This document shows positions 11,661 through 21,391 of a stretch of 64,000 bases of DNA, in pieces (position 1 is the first letter of the stretch; each line of letters starts with the position of its first letter). A model generated the notes under the pieces. It made no database searches. It was not told the origin of the DNA and saw only the letters and a list, made by a program, of their open reading frames with translations. A program made the translations under genes and the position numbers. Source of the DNA: Bemisia tabaci (taxonomy: Eukaryota > Arthropoda > Insecta > Hemiptera > Aleyrodidae); the NCBI RefSeq assembly GCF_918797505.1, contig NC_092799.1, positions 31,012,597 to 31,076,596 on the forward strand. Direction: 5' to 3'.

Positions 11661-11790
11661 ATTTGAAGCTCTGTTAAAGAATCTATAATTGAAGCCTTCG
11701 TTGCGAATACCCTATTTATCGACCCTTTTCCAAAGGTTGTTATGATGGATAAATCGATTTATCTCAAAGTACATCTCTACACTGAATAAT
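11661..11790. mobile_element. Right part of split ATCGAT-type MITE
   Basis: TTGAAGCTCTGTTAAAGAATC and the later TTATCGACCCTTTTCC and AAATCGATTTATC blocks line up with the second half of the copy at 17228-17375. The end is degraded near 11790. Confidence 0.7.
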
Positions 11791-12108
11791 AGGCCCATGG
11801 CTGACTTGGGAAGCAGTAATAGTGTACTTGTGAAACATGACAAGGGACAAGGAAGGAAGATGAATTAGTAGGTTTTTAACAAAGAAATTGATGAATCAAG
11901 ATTGCGGGAATGTCAAAACCACGAATGATGTGATGTATGTACGGAATGGGCGAATGGAATGACACTTAACTCTTCCTTCGTCAAAATGTATTTTTTATTA
12001 TTTTCCTACTGTCAATGTTCTATCGCTCAAAAAGCATTACACTTAAATGTGTGTGCACTGTGCAATACAATGGGGCACATACACATCTGTTCCGTGCGAA
12101 ACCACAAA

Positions 12109-12330
12109 GACATTCTCAAGCAAGTGCACTCTGATTGAATTACTGCAAATCCTAGGTTGGCCTGTAAATGGCCATTAAAGCGCAATCTTAAAATTCAAGA
12201 AGCACTCCATAATCCAGGCAGTTTCATTCGACAGGAATCCATACTTCATCGCAATCCGGACTCGTCGGCGAAGCCCGAACGACATTCTCAAGCAAGTACA
12301 CCCCGGATTGAATTAGAGCACCACGTTGTT
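12109..12330. repeat. Direct repeat, two copies 172 bp apart
   Basis: GACATTCTCAAGCAAGT starts at 12109 and at 12281, each followed by a related TTGAATTA segment. The second copy precedes a small frame at 12379. Confidence 0.7.
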
Positions 12331-12378
12331 TCGTAATACGAAGCGGACGAAATTCATTAAACGTCCGACGTCGTTGCC

Positions 12379-12570
12379 ATGTCGACAGAGTATGTTCCGC
12401 ACCAGCCCGGGAACTCGGCGAAAACTTCAGGAAGCGTGGCAGCAGGGGATGTCATCGGGCAGCCAGTGCGATCCTTCAAACCTTCCTTCGGTGAACAGGA
12501 GCTGATATCCTACCCCGTCGGACTCTCGTCCCTCGCCTTCCCCCCCCCCCCAGCGGCCGCGGAAAATTAG
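12379..12570 (+). CDS. Small 63-aa ORF, unrecognised, low support
   Basis: The frame opens with ATG in a favourable context (GCC before ATG) and is less AT-rich than its surroundings, with Ser, Ala, Gly and Pro throughout and a Pro-Ala end encoded partly by a poly(C) tract (12540-12551). It has no domain, signal peptide or membrane segment. A homopolymer inside the frame argues against coding. It could be a first exon or chance. Confidence 0.15.
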   Translation: MSTEYVPHQPGNSAKTSGSVAAGDVIGQPVRSFKPSFGEQELISYPVGLSSLAFPPPPAAAEN

Positions 12571-12828
12571 TTCTCGCTGCAACACGTCCACAGTTTCTTT
12601 CTGTCTCCGAGGAAGCTTTTTCACCGGCGAAAAATAGACCGCGTGTGTCCCCGAGTTGTCAAGTTGAATAATTCAACTCCTGTCGTAGATTCGATTATAT
12701 TTGGACAGTTTCAACCAGAATTAGCCTAACTGTATTCCGCGTTGCCCAATATCCGCCCGTCTTATATTCTTGTTCACCGAAAACCATGCCAAATCGATGC
12801 TGAAAAGGACCTTGCACCGAAATCCAAG

Positions 12829-13062
12829 CACTGAAAAAAATAAGTCGCTTGGATGTAGGGTCCAAACTCTTAATGACATCGACGAGAAAAAATACTCATG
12901 ATTCAAATCGATTTCTCCTTGAATCGAAGAGCCGAGCCTCTTGATTTAGGAGGATTTCCTTTTGATTCAATCAAAAAATCCGATTGATTCAAGAGTATTT
13001 TTTCTTTTCAATGTTTTTAAGAGTCTGGACTCTAGATCCAAGCGACTTTTTTTATTCTAGTG
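12829..13062. mobile_element. 234-bp foldback MITE, GATCTAGAGTCC family, copy 2 (diverged)
   Basis: CACTG plus A run at the left, T-rich CTAGTG at the right, and GACTCT/AGAGTC arms around CTTGATT words. The left arm is more diverged than in other copies. No clean target duplication remains. Confidence 0.85.
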
Positions 13063-13640
13063 GATTCCTCGCTGGATTAACAAGAATTAGCCCGACTCCA
13101 TTTCACGTCTGTCAAAATGACGCTGGAGAGGAATTTGCATGGGAAATCACGAGGTTCAGCACTGATTGAAGTTTGTTGATATGTGATATGAAATTTTTCT
13201 TCACCTCCTGCGAGCGATAAGTTTTTCAATCGAACTTCTATGTGCCAACTACGAAACCCCGTGGTGAAAGTCGAATTTTTCCATTTTTTATTTGCGTTTT
13301 CTCATGGCGAAACGTAGCGTGCATTATTTTCCAGTCCAGTGCGCGGGCAGGAAAGAAAAGCCGTCATCCATCACCTAATTCCTGATGAATAATGCGTGTG
13401 AAAGTACCAAACAATTCACTACCGAGCCTCGATTTTCTCAAGACTGACTCGTAGAAATTTTTATTTTTTATTTTGTAAGTGCATTGTGGCGAGGAGGTTG
13501 CAAAAAACATATTTTTTTAGAAGTTATTTTTCTACTTCAAATTTTAAACGAGTGATAATCCTAAGCTTTCCGGTAGAGCCCCACCGCCATCCCCCTCAGT
13601 CCCTACCATACAACCAGCTCGTGGCAACCGTTGTTTGAGA
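13063..13640. other. Unassigned sequence
   Basis: Nothing recognised beyond A/T-rich spacer. Confidence 0.4.
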
Positions 13641-13654
13641 TCACCAAACTTGGG

Positions 13655-13735
13655 TCGCCTCGCCGGGAATCGAACCCGGGACCTCCTAGTTATAGAGGTA
13701 GCGCTTCAACCACTATAAAACACTCTATAATGACT
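13655..13735 (-). repeat. tRNA-like sequence, probable SINE head or tRNA pseudogene
   Basis: On the minus strand there is an A-box-like TATAGTGGTTGAAGCGC and a strong B box GGGTTCGATTCCC with a T-arm stem CCGGG/CCCGG. The anticodon arm pairs only partly and the 3' GGCGAGGC has no matching 5' acceptor strand. This is more likely a tRNA-derived repeat than a working tRNA. Confidence 0.5.
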
Positions 13736-13935
13736 ATACTGCCATGCTAGGTAAAACGCCGTATGAGCCGTTAGACATTGCCATATTTTCTTCCAAACCC
13801 CGAATTCACTGGGGAGAAGGTGAATATTTTTCTTAAAATTTTCCAGGTAAGATTTTGAACATTCGAAAATGTCAAGGAGAAATTCGACTAATTTTCCTCA
13901 AAATGCATGTTTTATCCAGGGAAACTTGGCAACTC
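13736..13935. repeat. Interspersed repeat, ACGCCGTATGAGCC family, copy 1
   Basis: TACTGCCATGCTA, then ACGCCGTATGAGCC, then ATTGCCATATTT, then later TTTTTCTTAAAATTTTCC recur in the same order at 63818-64000. The family, boundaries and mechanism are unknown. Its left edge touches the tRNA-like segment, so the two may be parts of one element. Confidence 0.65.
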
Positions 13936-13968
13936 TAGAATTTTCATAGGGCGTTTTTCGTTAGCACG

Positions 13969-14199
13969 CACGGGGGAAAAAAAAAAACACATTAGATCTA
14001 GAGTCCAGACTCTTGAAAACATTGACAAGAAAAAATACTCTCGATTCATCGGATTTTTGCTTGAATCAAAACGAATTCCGATTAAGCTAAGAGGCTTAGT
14101 TCTTGATTTAAGCTAGATTCTGATTTAATCAAGAGTACTTTTTTTGTCGACGTTTTTAAGAGTCTGGACTCTAGATCCAATGTGTTTTTTTTTCCAGTG
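13969..14199. mobile_element. 231-bp foldback MITE, GATCTAGAGTCC family, copy 3
   Basis: A complete palindromic copy with GATCTAGAGTCCAGACTC arms and a T run plus CCAGTG right end. The left end is altered to CACGGG. The plus frame at 13907-14116 is a by-product. Confidence 0.88.
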
Positions 14200-14369
14200 C
14201 AGAGTCCCCAGGTTTTTCGTTCAGGTCCTTTTCCTATGTAACGCTCAAACATTTTTACAGTTCAATTTCGAAGTTCCCCGGCCATATGGCTCGTGAAATT
14301 TCGGGGGTGGCGCTGAGTGCGGAAAGTTATCGGTAGATTCACGGCTTCCTGCGCGGTAACGAGAACTAA

Positions 14370-14810
14370 TTGTGAGTGCCGTGTGCAGGCGTGGGTCGCA
14401 TGTTGAATCTCATTACCGGCGCTGGCGTCACCCCAGGTTGTCACGGGGGCGGCGGCCACATCTGCAGTCGTCTAATCAAGGCGGCGGCGGTCTCCCGGTC
14501 TCGGTGCGAGCAAATATTTGGGCGAGGAGCCCGATGCGGGGAGGAACGACTTAATAGTCAAAGGAGCCGCACAACTCGGAGCAAGTTGCCCGCGGAAGGA
14601 GCGCTCGTTAGCCCGGCCGGAGCGCGGAGGAGGACCCCCGACAATCCGACTACATGCGGTCGCGAACTTTTCAACATGCCGAGAATTAAGAGCGGAACTT
14701 CGCGTCGCCGGAGCCGAGAGGGAGAGGTCGATGGCAACGGCGGTGGCGATGGGGTTGCGGCAAAGGGCAACAGTTCAGTTAACCGAGGAGGCGCGAACCT
14801 GTCTAATTGA
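14370..14810 (+). other. GC-rich island, possible promoter or first exon
   Basis: This stretch is clearly richer in G, C and CpG than everything around it, with runs such as GGGGGCGGCGGCCACA and GCCCGGCCGGAGCGCGG. Three overlapping frames are open (14376-14810, 14518-14853 and, on minus, 14558-14770), as expected when stop codons are rare. An ATG near 14676 (CAAC before it) opens a short Arg/Ser then Gly-rich peptide. I see no conserved domain. It could be a CpG-rich promoter or 5' exon of a host gene, or a GC-rich element. Confidence 0.3.
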
Positions 14811-14910
14811 GCTAATTAGTCATGCCGCCACTTTGTTGTGCTGCGTCTTGTGACTCCGTGTCCTCTGTTGTCGCCCCGTGACCGATTTCATCACCCCGAT
14901 TCCGATTTTA

Positions 14911-15469
14911 CAGGGTGTTCCAGGATTGAGGACAAATATTTAAGGAGTCGATTCTTTGGTTCGAGAGAAGACGTTTTGTACTATTCACGAACTTTTCCCT
15001 TGGGGGCCACGGCCCCCCAAAGTTGGAGGGAAAAAATCGTCTTCATGACACTGTAACAATTGTTTATTAACCATTATCAATGAAAATTGGTAACTTGCAG
15101 GGTAATTTTTAGGGTTCTTTTAATTTTTGACCTCCGAAAAAAGGAAAACTTATTTTAAGGGGGTGAGGGTGAGGGGGGTATCGAACCCAGAAGTGGCGAA
15201 AATCGATGTTTCTAGCGACAAACATTGATTTTTGACGGCACCACTAGATTCAGCGTTGAAAAATATTGAGAAAATGTATCCTGCAGTTTTTCGCAATGAC
15301 ACATCGTTTTCGAGATACTTAATAGGGACTGGATGGAGCGCGGGTTGGGGGGGGGGGGTGGCCCCCAGGGCAAGCGATTTTTGAAAATAAGTTATGCCAC
15401 AAAAACGTATTTCTTGACCCAAAGAATCGACTCACTTCAATATTCGTACTTAGTCCATGGGACGCCCTG
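14911..15469. mobile_element. 559-bp TIR element with CAGGGTGTTCCA ends
   Basis: The left end CAGGGTGTTCCAGGATTGAG is inverted at the right as GGGACGCCCTG. The arms match over about 100 bp, including GAGTCGATTCTTTGG and GGGGGCC blocks. TA flanks both ends (14909-14910 and 15470-15471). A G12 tract (15347-15358) lies inside. Frames at 15150-15422 and 15333-15569 come from the arms. TA target and CAGGG ends suggest a Tc1/mariner-type MITE. Confidence 0.82.
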
Positions 15470-15926
15470 TATACTGCGCTCCCTGAATATCATCTTACTA
15501 ACATCCCGCCAACTCCCATTTGCCAGTGCAAAGTTTCCACGAGGCCTTTCCTTCAGCCCACCAAATTAATGAGCCACTAGACAGGATTCGAGTCTGAAGC
15601 ACCGAACTCCGTGTGATTTCTCTTCAAAAGACGGCGGGAGCAGCGGCAATTTTGAAATCTTACCCGTGAGTGAGTCTTGTCATATTTTCCGTACCATTAA
15701 TTCAAACATCACCGATTATTACCAGAGTCTACTGAGTTGAGACTGCTTTAAGACTAATCGGACGCCGCGAAGCAGTACTTACAAAACTATCCACTCGTAC
15801 TGTTGGAGTTTAAAAAAAAAAGGTTCCCAAGAAAGTTTGGACCAAGCAATTTTGAAAAATATCTGGGCGCGTGTGGAATTGGGAGAAAACTGTGCCAGGA
15901 CTTAGCCTCAACGCTATAAAAAGGAG
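15470..15926. other. Unassigned sequence
   Basis: Nothing recognised. Confidence 0.4.
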
Positions 15927-16447
15927 CACTCATTGGGAGGAGAAAAAAAAAAAAAAAAAATCACTCATTGGATCTAGAGTCCAGACTCTTGAAAACATTG
16001 AGAAGAAAAAATACTGTTGATTCAATCGGATTTTGCTTGAATCAAAACGAAATCCGCTTAAATTAAGATGCTTGGTTCTTGATTTAAGCTAGATTCTGAT
16101 TGAATCATGAGTACTTTTTCTTGTCGATGTTTTCAAGAGTCTGAACTCTAGTTGCAATGTTTTAAATGGTATTCGATGTTAACAGAAGACTAAGGCAAAA
16201 GCGTCACGTTCGAGAAGATGATGCGTCCGTATGGACATTTCCAACGACACAACATGGAAATGGAGCGAAAGTAAGGAGGCGCGATTTTGACGCGACGGCG
16301 CAGAGATACAACTATTCATACTGGATGGATGTCCGCGTGACATCTGCAAAATTGAAGGCGCGTTGGCGCGAGGCGTGAACTCAAAATGCTTCGCTCTATG
16401 CTGCCACAGATCTGAATGATATAGATCCAATGTGTTTTTTTCCAGTG
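15927..16447. mobile_element. Foldback MITE, GATCTAGAGTCC family, copy 4, split by an insertion
   Basis: Both ends of the family are present, but the right arm is broken between CTCTAG (16146-16151) and AGATCC (16424-16429) by a 270-bp sequence. An A run of 18 follows the left end. Without the insert the length is near that of other copies. Confidence 0.8.
16152..16421 (+). repeat. 270-bp insertion related to the 281-bp repeat at 48.6 kb
   Basis: It contains ACAACATGGAAATGGAG, ACGGCGCAGAGATACAACTA and TTGAAGGCGCG in the order seen in the repeat units at 48630-49530. TAG on both sides (16149-16151 and 16422-16424) may be a 3-bp target duplication. The short frame inside shares a TAQRYNYSY-like peptide with the other copies, but no coding function is shown. 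Confidence 0.7.
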
Positions 16448-17227
16448 CTTGCTTAACCACTCAAGTCGTTCAAATGCTATTTCACTTCTAAAGATGTGTC
16501 GCTGTTATGGCAAAGGCATTTTCTACATCTATTATTTATCAATTTAAACCCGACCCACCTCTTGAACACATCTTCGTAGGTTCTTTTTCATACGATTTAA
16601 TGCAGGAAATTCCGCACTGATTAATAGTGTCCAATTGAGGGTAATTGCAGCTTATTTCAAGTCAATTAAGCTTTCCGAAAAGACGTGAGCTGCAGATAAA
16701 TCTCGTTTAGTCGTGTTACCTACTGGACTGAAGAGTGAATCTTCTGGTACTGACAATACGAAATGCAAGGAATTATTCTTACAATAATGAGCTACGCGGT
16801 CAACTCTTTAAGCTATGCTCTCTAGCAATTTATGGAATAAATAAAATTATGTCAGTATTTTCTCTCCATTCATAGAGAAAGAACAGAAAATAATTGCGAG
16901 TTAAAGAAAGGAAGTAAGTGATGTAGTAGGACACAAGTGGAAATTAAGTAAGGTTTTATATACCCAATCGTTTTTTTTCTATTCTTACTTCGTTTAGGAT
17001 TAAACTTGCGGAATATTCTGGAGTATAAAACTTTTTCAAAAGATTTATAGTTTCCGAGATATTTACGACCAAAGTTGCACCCAGTAACGTAAAATGCGAA
17101 AATTACGCTCAAAATTGCTTCGAAAGTTAACTGCGACCACTTCCTGTTTTCCCTCTACTTTCCTCACCTGTTCTTTCTTGGAAGGAGCCGAAGTGAAGAC
17201 TTTCGCAATCCTCTCTACGGGGCTTAT
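16448..17227. other. Unassigned sequence
   Basis: AT-rich; the minus frame 16870-17112 has no motif. Confidence 0.4.
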
Positions 17228-17375
17228 CAGTGGCGAGGCGTGAATGATCGATCATCGATACTTCTCCATTTGAAGCTATGGTAAAGAATCGATTATCACT
17301 CTATTAATCGATCCTTTGGCATAGGTTTAAACGACGGACAATCGATATATCGTAAAGCACGCCACGCCATTCAAT
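17228..17375. mobile_element. 148-bp ATCGAT-type MITE, CAGTGGCG family
   Basis: CAGTGGCGAGGCGTG at the left is inverted as CACGCCACGCCA near the right end. The interior has many ATCGAT words and the AAAGAATCGATTAT block. Other copies are at 9134/11661, 51538, 60564 and 61337. The right terminus is slightly altered. Confidence 0.8.
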
Positions 17376-17928
17376 GAAAGAATAAACTCGGAGAATGTAT
17401 TCCAATTAATTATAAACCCCAGCTCTTGGATAAAAAGCTATACGTATGAGGAAATTTGGTAACCGTTCTTTTTCGTACGAGTGGACCTATGTTTAATTAA
17501 ACATATTTCAGCCCAGGAATTGAAGATCCCGTTGAGGTTTAAAGCTCGGAAAATGCAATGAATACGTTGAATTGTGCGCTCATCCTCACTCCATTCGTGG
17601 TGAAGAGCTATTTATGAATGCTGCGCGCCAGAGTAACTCAACTTGTTCTACCCTCGTTGTCAGGTTGCTCTGATCTTTCGTTACAACCTTTTAGTAGAAC
17701 AGTTCTAGTTCACAGCGCTGATACGTGGCATATCAGAGTTTTTTTTTAGTCGAGATTCTTAGCCGTTCAGAAGTTGAATGTATTTCTTGACGATTTTCTT
17801 CATTTTGAGCCTTTTCATACACCTACGGAACATTCTTCAGGGTAACGTCCAGATCAACACTCAGCGGTAAACCCTGTAGCCCAGCCATCAGTCCTTTATG
17901 GATTAGCATTCATTAAAGACCCTTCATA

Positions 17929-18010
17929 TATGGACGTATTTATGCTAAAAGGAACTATATTGCAGGTAAACCCTATGCACATAGTTCCTTTTAGCACAAA
18001 TACGTCCATA
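17929..18010. repeat. 82-bp hairpin with about 34-bp arms
   Basis: TATGGACGTATTTATGCTAA at the left is inverted at the right as TTAGCACAAATACGTCCATA, and both arms carry AGGAACTAT/ATAGTTCCT. The loop is about 13 nt. The shape resembles a pre-miRNA, but it could equally be a very short MITE. Confidence 0.8.
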
Positions 18011-18505
18011 TTATATTTCATGCATGTAAAATGAGTCATTTATTGTCAACGACTTTTTGTTTTTATATTATTTATTATAAATTATGCTCCATACTAGACG
18101 GCCTGACAAACAGGGCTATGCCCTGGTAGCTCGTAGAAGAAGTAGAATAAAATAAGCCTCCGACGTTTAAACGAAATTTTCACGCACAAGCACGTTTTCG
18201 CGTCCTCTAGAAACGTTGCGTTTGCAGATTTGGAAACGTTTTTAAACATAATGAAGGTAAACTGAAAACGAATATTTACATTGCCCCGTTCAACGAATCA
18301 ATACTGATTATGAGCCGTACATTTTTTTTTTTTTTTTTTTTATATATAGTACGGCCTTTTGCAAAAAGCCGAGTTGCAGTGCAAATGATTATGCTAATCT
18401 GTGTTTCCTTTGTTTGTGTAACGGTTGACTCAATGCCCCTTTTTTTTAAGTGCTGGAATCGGAGTTTTAAGAAAGCCTTTTCGCATTGGCACTCGTGTTA
18501 GATAC
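18011..18505. other. Unassigned sequence with a T tract near 18321-18340
   Basis: Only a long T run is notable. Confidence 0.4.
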
Positions 18506-19087
18506 AATTGAATCAGTGAGTTCGAAAACACACCAACTCGGGAAAAAGAATTGGTCATGAAACACTTAAAACTCTGTGTAACGGGCGAAGAAGTTAGTTT
18601 AAGAAAAACCTTTTTGGTGCAAAAGGACAAGTACTAAGAGACTTTGTAAAGCATCAAGTTGAAATCTATACATCATGCTTGATGACAGAGAATTAAGCGT
18701 TTAAAAATTTCCGAGTTTGTGCGTTTTCGTTCTCACCGACTTTTAGATACTGATTTTTCATAGTCTGCCCTGAAAAACTTATATTTTTCGACCCGAATAA
18801 CGCTTGAATATTTATATAACTTGTTGGTACAAGGTATACTGAACCGAAAAAAGAAAACCGCAAAATCGGATGGTCACCCATTTCTCTTGAAATGGCCAAA
18901 AATTGGTATTTCCACTGAAATACTTCGATTCTTCCCTTTTCCCGTCGCTTTTTCGAGCACTTACGATTGCAATTTCGAAATTTCCTTTTGCGTGCAGATG
19001 CTTCTATCCATAAGTGTTACTTAACCGTAAAACGGCGAAAATCGAAAAAACCCGAATTGGTGTGTTTTCGAACTAACTGATTCAATT
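18506..19087. mobile_element. About 582-bp TIR element, AATTGAATCAG ends
   Basis: AATTGAATCAGTGAGTTCGA followed by AAACACACCAACTCGGG at the left is inverted at the right (CCCGAATTGGTGTGTTTTCG, then AACTAACTGATTCAATT). The arms match over about 37 bp. The interior frames (18693-18899 and 18821-19024) have no transposase motif. I could not settle the target duplication. Confidence 0.72.
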
Positions 19088-19790
19088 AGAACACTTTGCT
19101 GTTTTCCTAGCCTATTCTGGCTCGAGTGACGCTAAGATTTTCATTTGACCTCTACATGTGCCATTTTCCTGTGTGCTATATAAGTCCAAGATTTCGGAGA
19201 CTCAGGTAATCTCAACGTGGTGTGGTATTGTATTCATCCTGTATCTGTAAAATTTCACTGCTAATTTTCGCCACGCTGCGCCACGCACCATCGAGACGAA
19301 CAATGCGGAAAAACGATACCACAAAAACGAAGGCAAATTTAAAACGAGAATTGACAAGCTTCACTTCCGCTACCATTTGTCGTTGTGGTTGGCTGCTGTA
19401 TTAAAAGGGAGCGGTGGTTGATAAGATCGTTTGAATCCACGGTTTCAATCTCCATGCGTCAACATTTATTAATTTGTCCGTGGAGTTGGGAGTTCTATCT
19501 CATATTTTTTTAGATCGTTTTATACATATGTAATTGTTTTTTAGCATCGAATGTTCGGAGGATGGACGTGATATTTTTCTAGTTTTTAAAACTGAACATG
19601 CTTTCAACTCGATGTTCAAATCGGTGTGTGTAGCTGTGTTTAATTTGTTACCCAATCTGGCATATTACTGATACATCCATTTTTCTCGTATATTGTACGT
19701 TGCTATTGCAACTCATAATTTTATTAATAACAGAATTGTTGAATTTATTGTTATTTCTTACAACTTTTCGATGTCCGCATTGATTTCAAA
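19088..19790. other. Unassigned sequence with a TATATAAG motif near 19178
   Basis: A TATA-like motif precedes a 60-aa frame at 19222-19404 that has no recognisable family. I do not call a gene. Confidence 0.3.
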
Positions 19791-19794
19791 ATCA

Positions 19795-21065
19795 AACCGA
19801 TCCGACGCTTGCGCCAATTGAAATTTTTGCACCAGAAGACCCTCTAAACTCACGTAACTCACATCATTTGCGCAAGGTGCATTTTAAACTCTCGAGTGGG
19901 AGATCCCAAATTTCCTGATGCGTTCGACTGAAAAACCGTGTTTGCACCCTTAGATATCTCCAAAATCATCGCATCTTCTGCGCTTTGTGCGTTTTAAACT
20001 CACGAGTGGAACGGCCTGGATCCTATGACGCATTCGACCGAACAGCCGTGTTTGCACCCCTAGGGATGTCTAGGAATGTCCAAAATCACCTAACTCATAT
20101 CTTCCGCGCTCCGTGCGTTTGAAACAGACGATTGAAGAAATTGGAATTGTGGGATACGTTTGACTGAAATGCCGGTGTTGCACCACTAGGAATTTCAAAA
20201 TCACGTGGCTCACAGCTTCCGCACTTGGTGCGTTTTGAACTCATGAGTGAAAGATCCTAAATTCTATGATGCGTTCGACCGAATAGTCGTGTTTGCATCC
20301 CTAGGAATCTCCAAAGCACGTAAACATCATTTTCCGCGCTATGTGTGTATTAAACTCACAAGTGGAAAATCTCGAATCGCACGATGAGATCGACCGAATA
20401 GCCGTGTTTGCAACCCTAGGAATCTCCGAAAGCACGTAAACACACATTTTCCGCGCTTTGTGTGGTTTAAACTCACAAATGAGAGATCTCGAATCGCATG
20501 ATGTGATTGACCGAATAGCTGTGTTTTCAACCCTAGGAATCTCCGAAAGCACGTAAACACACATCTTCCGCGCTTTGTGTGGTTTAAACTCAGAAGTGAA
20601 AGATCTCGAATCGCATGTTGTGATCGACCGAATAGGCGTGTTTGCAACCCTAGGAATCTCCGAAAGCACGTAAACACACATTTTCCGCGCTTTGTGTGGT
20701 TTAAACTCACAAGTGAAAGATCTCGAATCGCATGATGTGATCGACCGAATAGCCGTGTTTGCAACCCTAGGAATCTCCGAAAGCACGTAAACACACATCT
20801 TCCGCGCTTTGTGTGGTTTAAACTCAGAAGTGAAAGATCTCGAATCGCATGATGTGATAGACCGAATAGCCGTGTTTGCAACCCTAGAAATCTCCGAAAG
20901 CACGTAAACACACATTTTCCGCGCTTTGTGTGGTTTAAACTCACAAGTGAAAGATCTCGAATCGCATGATGTGATCGACCGAATAGCCGTGTTTGCAACC
21001 CTAGGAGTCTCCGAAAGCACGTAAACACACATTTTCCGCGCTTTGTGTGGTTTAATCTCAGAAGT
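19795..21065. repeat. 117-bp satellite array, left block
   Basis: CACGTAAAC anchors start at 20433, 20550, 20667, 20784, 20901 and 21018, each exactly 117 bp apart. Further left, anchors at about 19851, 19967, 20087, 20202 and 20317 are diverged and spaced 115-120 bp. The right units are nearly identical and the left edge is degraded, as expected at an array border. Because 117 bp is 39 codons, two minus frames stay open through the array (20301-21032 and 20339-21028); these are not genes. Confidence 0.95.
21053..21065. other. 13-bp target-site duplication, left copy
   Basis: TAATCTCAGAAGT here is repeated at 25438-25450. It is part of the satellite unit, where most units read TAAACTCAGAAGT. 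Confidence 0.95.
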
Positions 21066-21085
21066 TTTTTTTTTTTTTTTTTTTT
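21066..21085 (-). other. Poly(A) tail of the Jockey-type element
   Basis: A T run on the plus strand, preceded in transcript sense by AATAAA. It abuts the left target duplication. Confidence 0.95.
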
Positions 21086-21391
21086 ATTTAATTTTGTAAT
21101 TACACATATTGAATTACAACTTATATTACTAGACCTTACGAGTCTTTACAAATTTTCCTTTAAGCCTAATATAATAAAAAAGAAATAAACACCGCTTTAT
21201 GGATTAAATTAATGAGAATGAAAATGAAGGATGAACAAATGAGATAGAAGTAAAATCCTGTAAAAAGCGGGAGAAAAACTAACTGATATTAACTATAATT
21301 ATTCCTAGAACTAGATTCTAGAGAATTTTTCTACTAACTATGCTTTCGCCCTGTCAGTCGACTAAGACTGGTAAGGGCCAGAGGCACGAGC

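Noticed and set aside
19170..19404. Gene with a TATA box and a 60-residue frame
   Set aside because: TATATAAG is expected often in AT-rich DNA and the frame has no family resemblance.
20301..21032. 243-residue and 229-residue open frames
   Set aside because: They are read-through of the 117-bp satellite, whose period is 39 codons; no ATG context or domain supports a gene.
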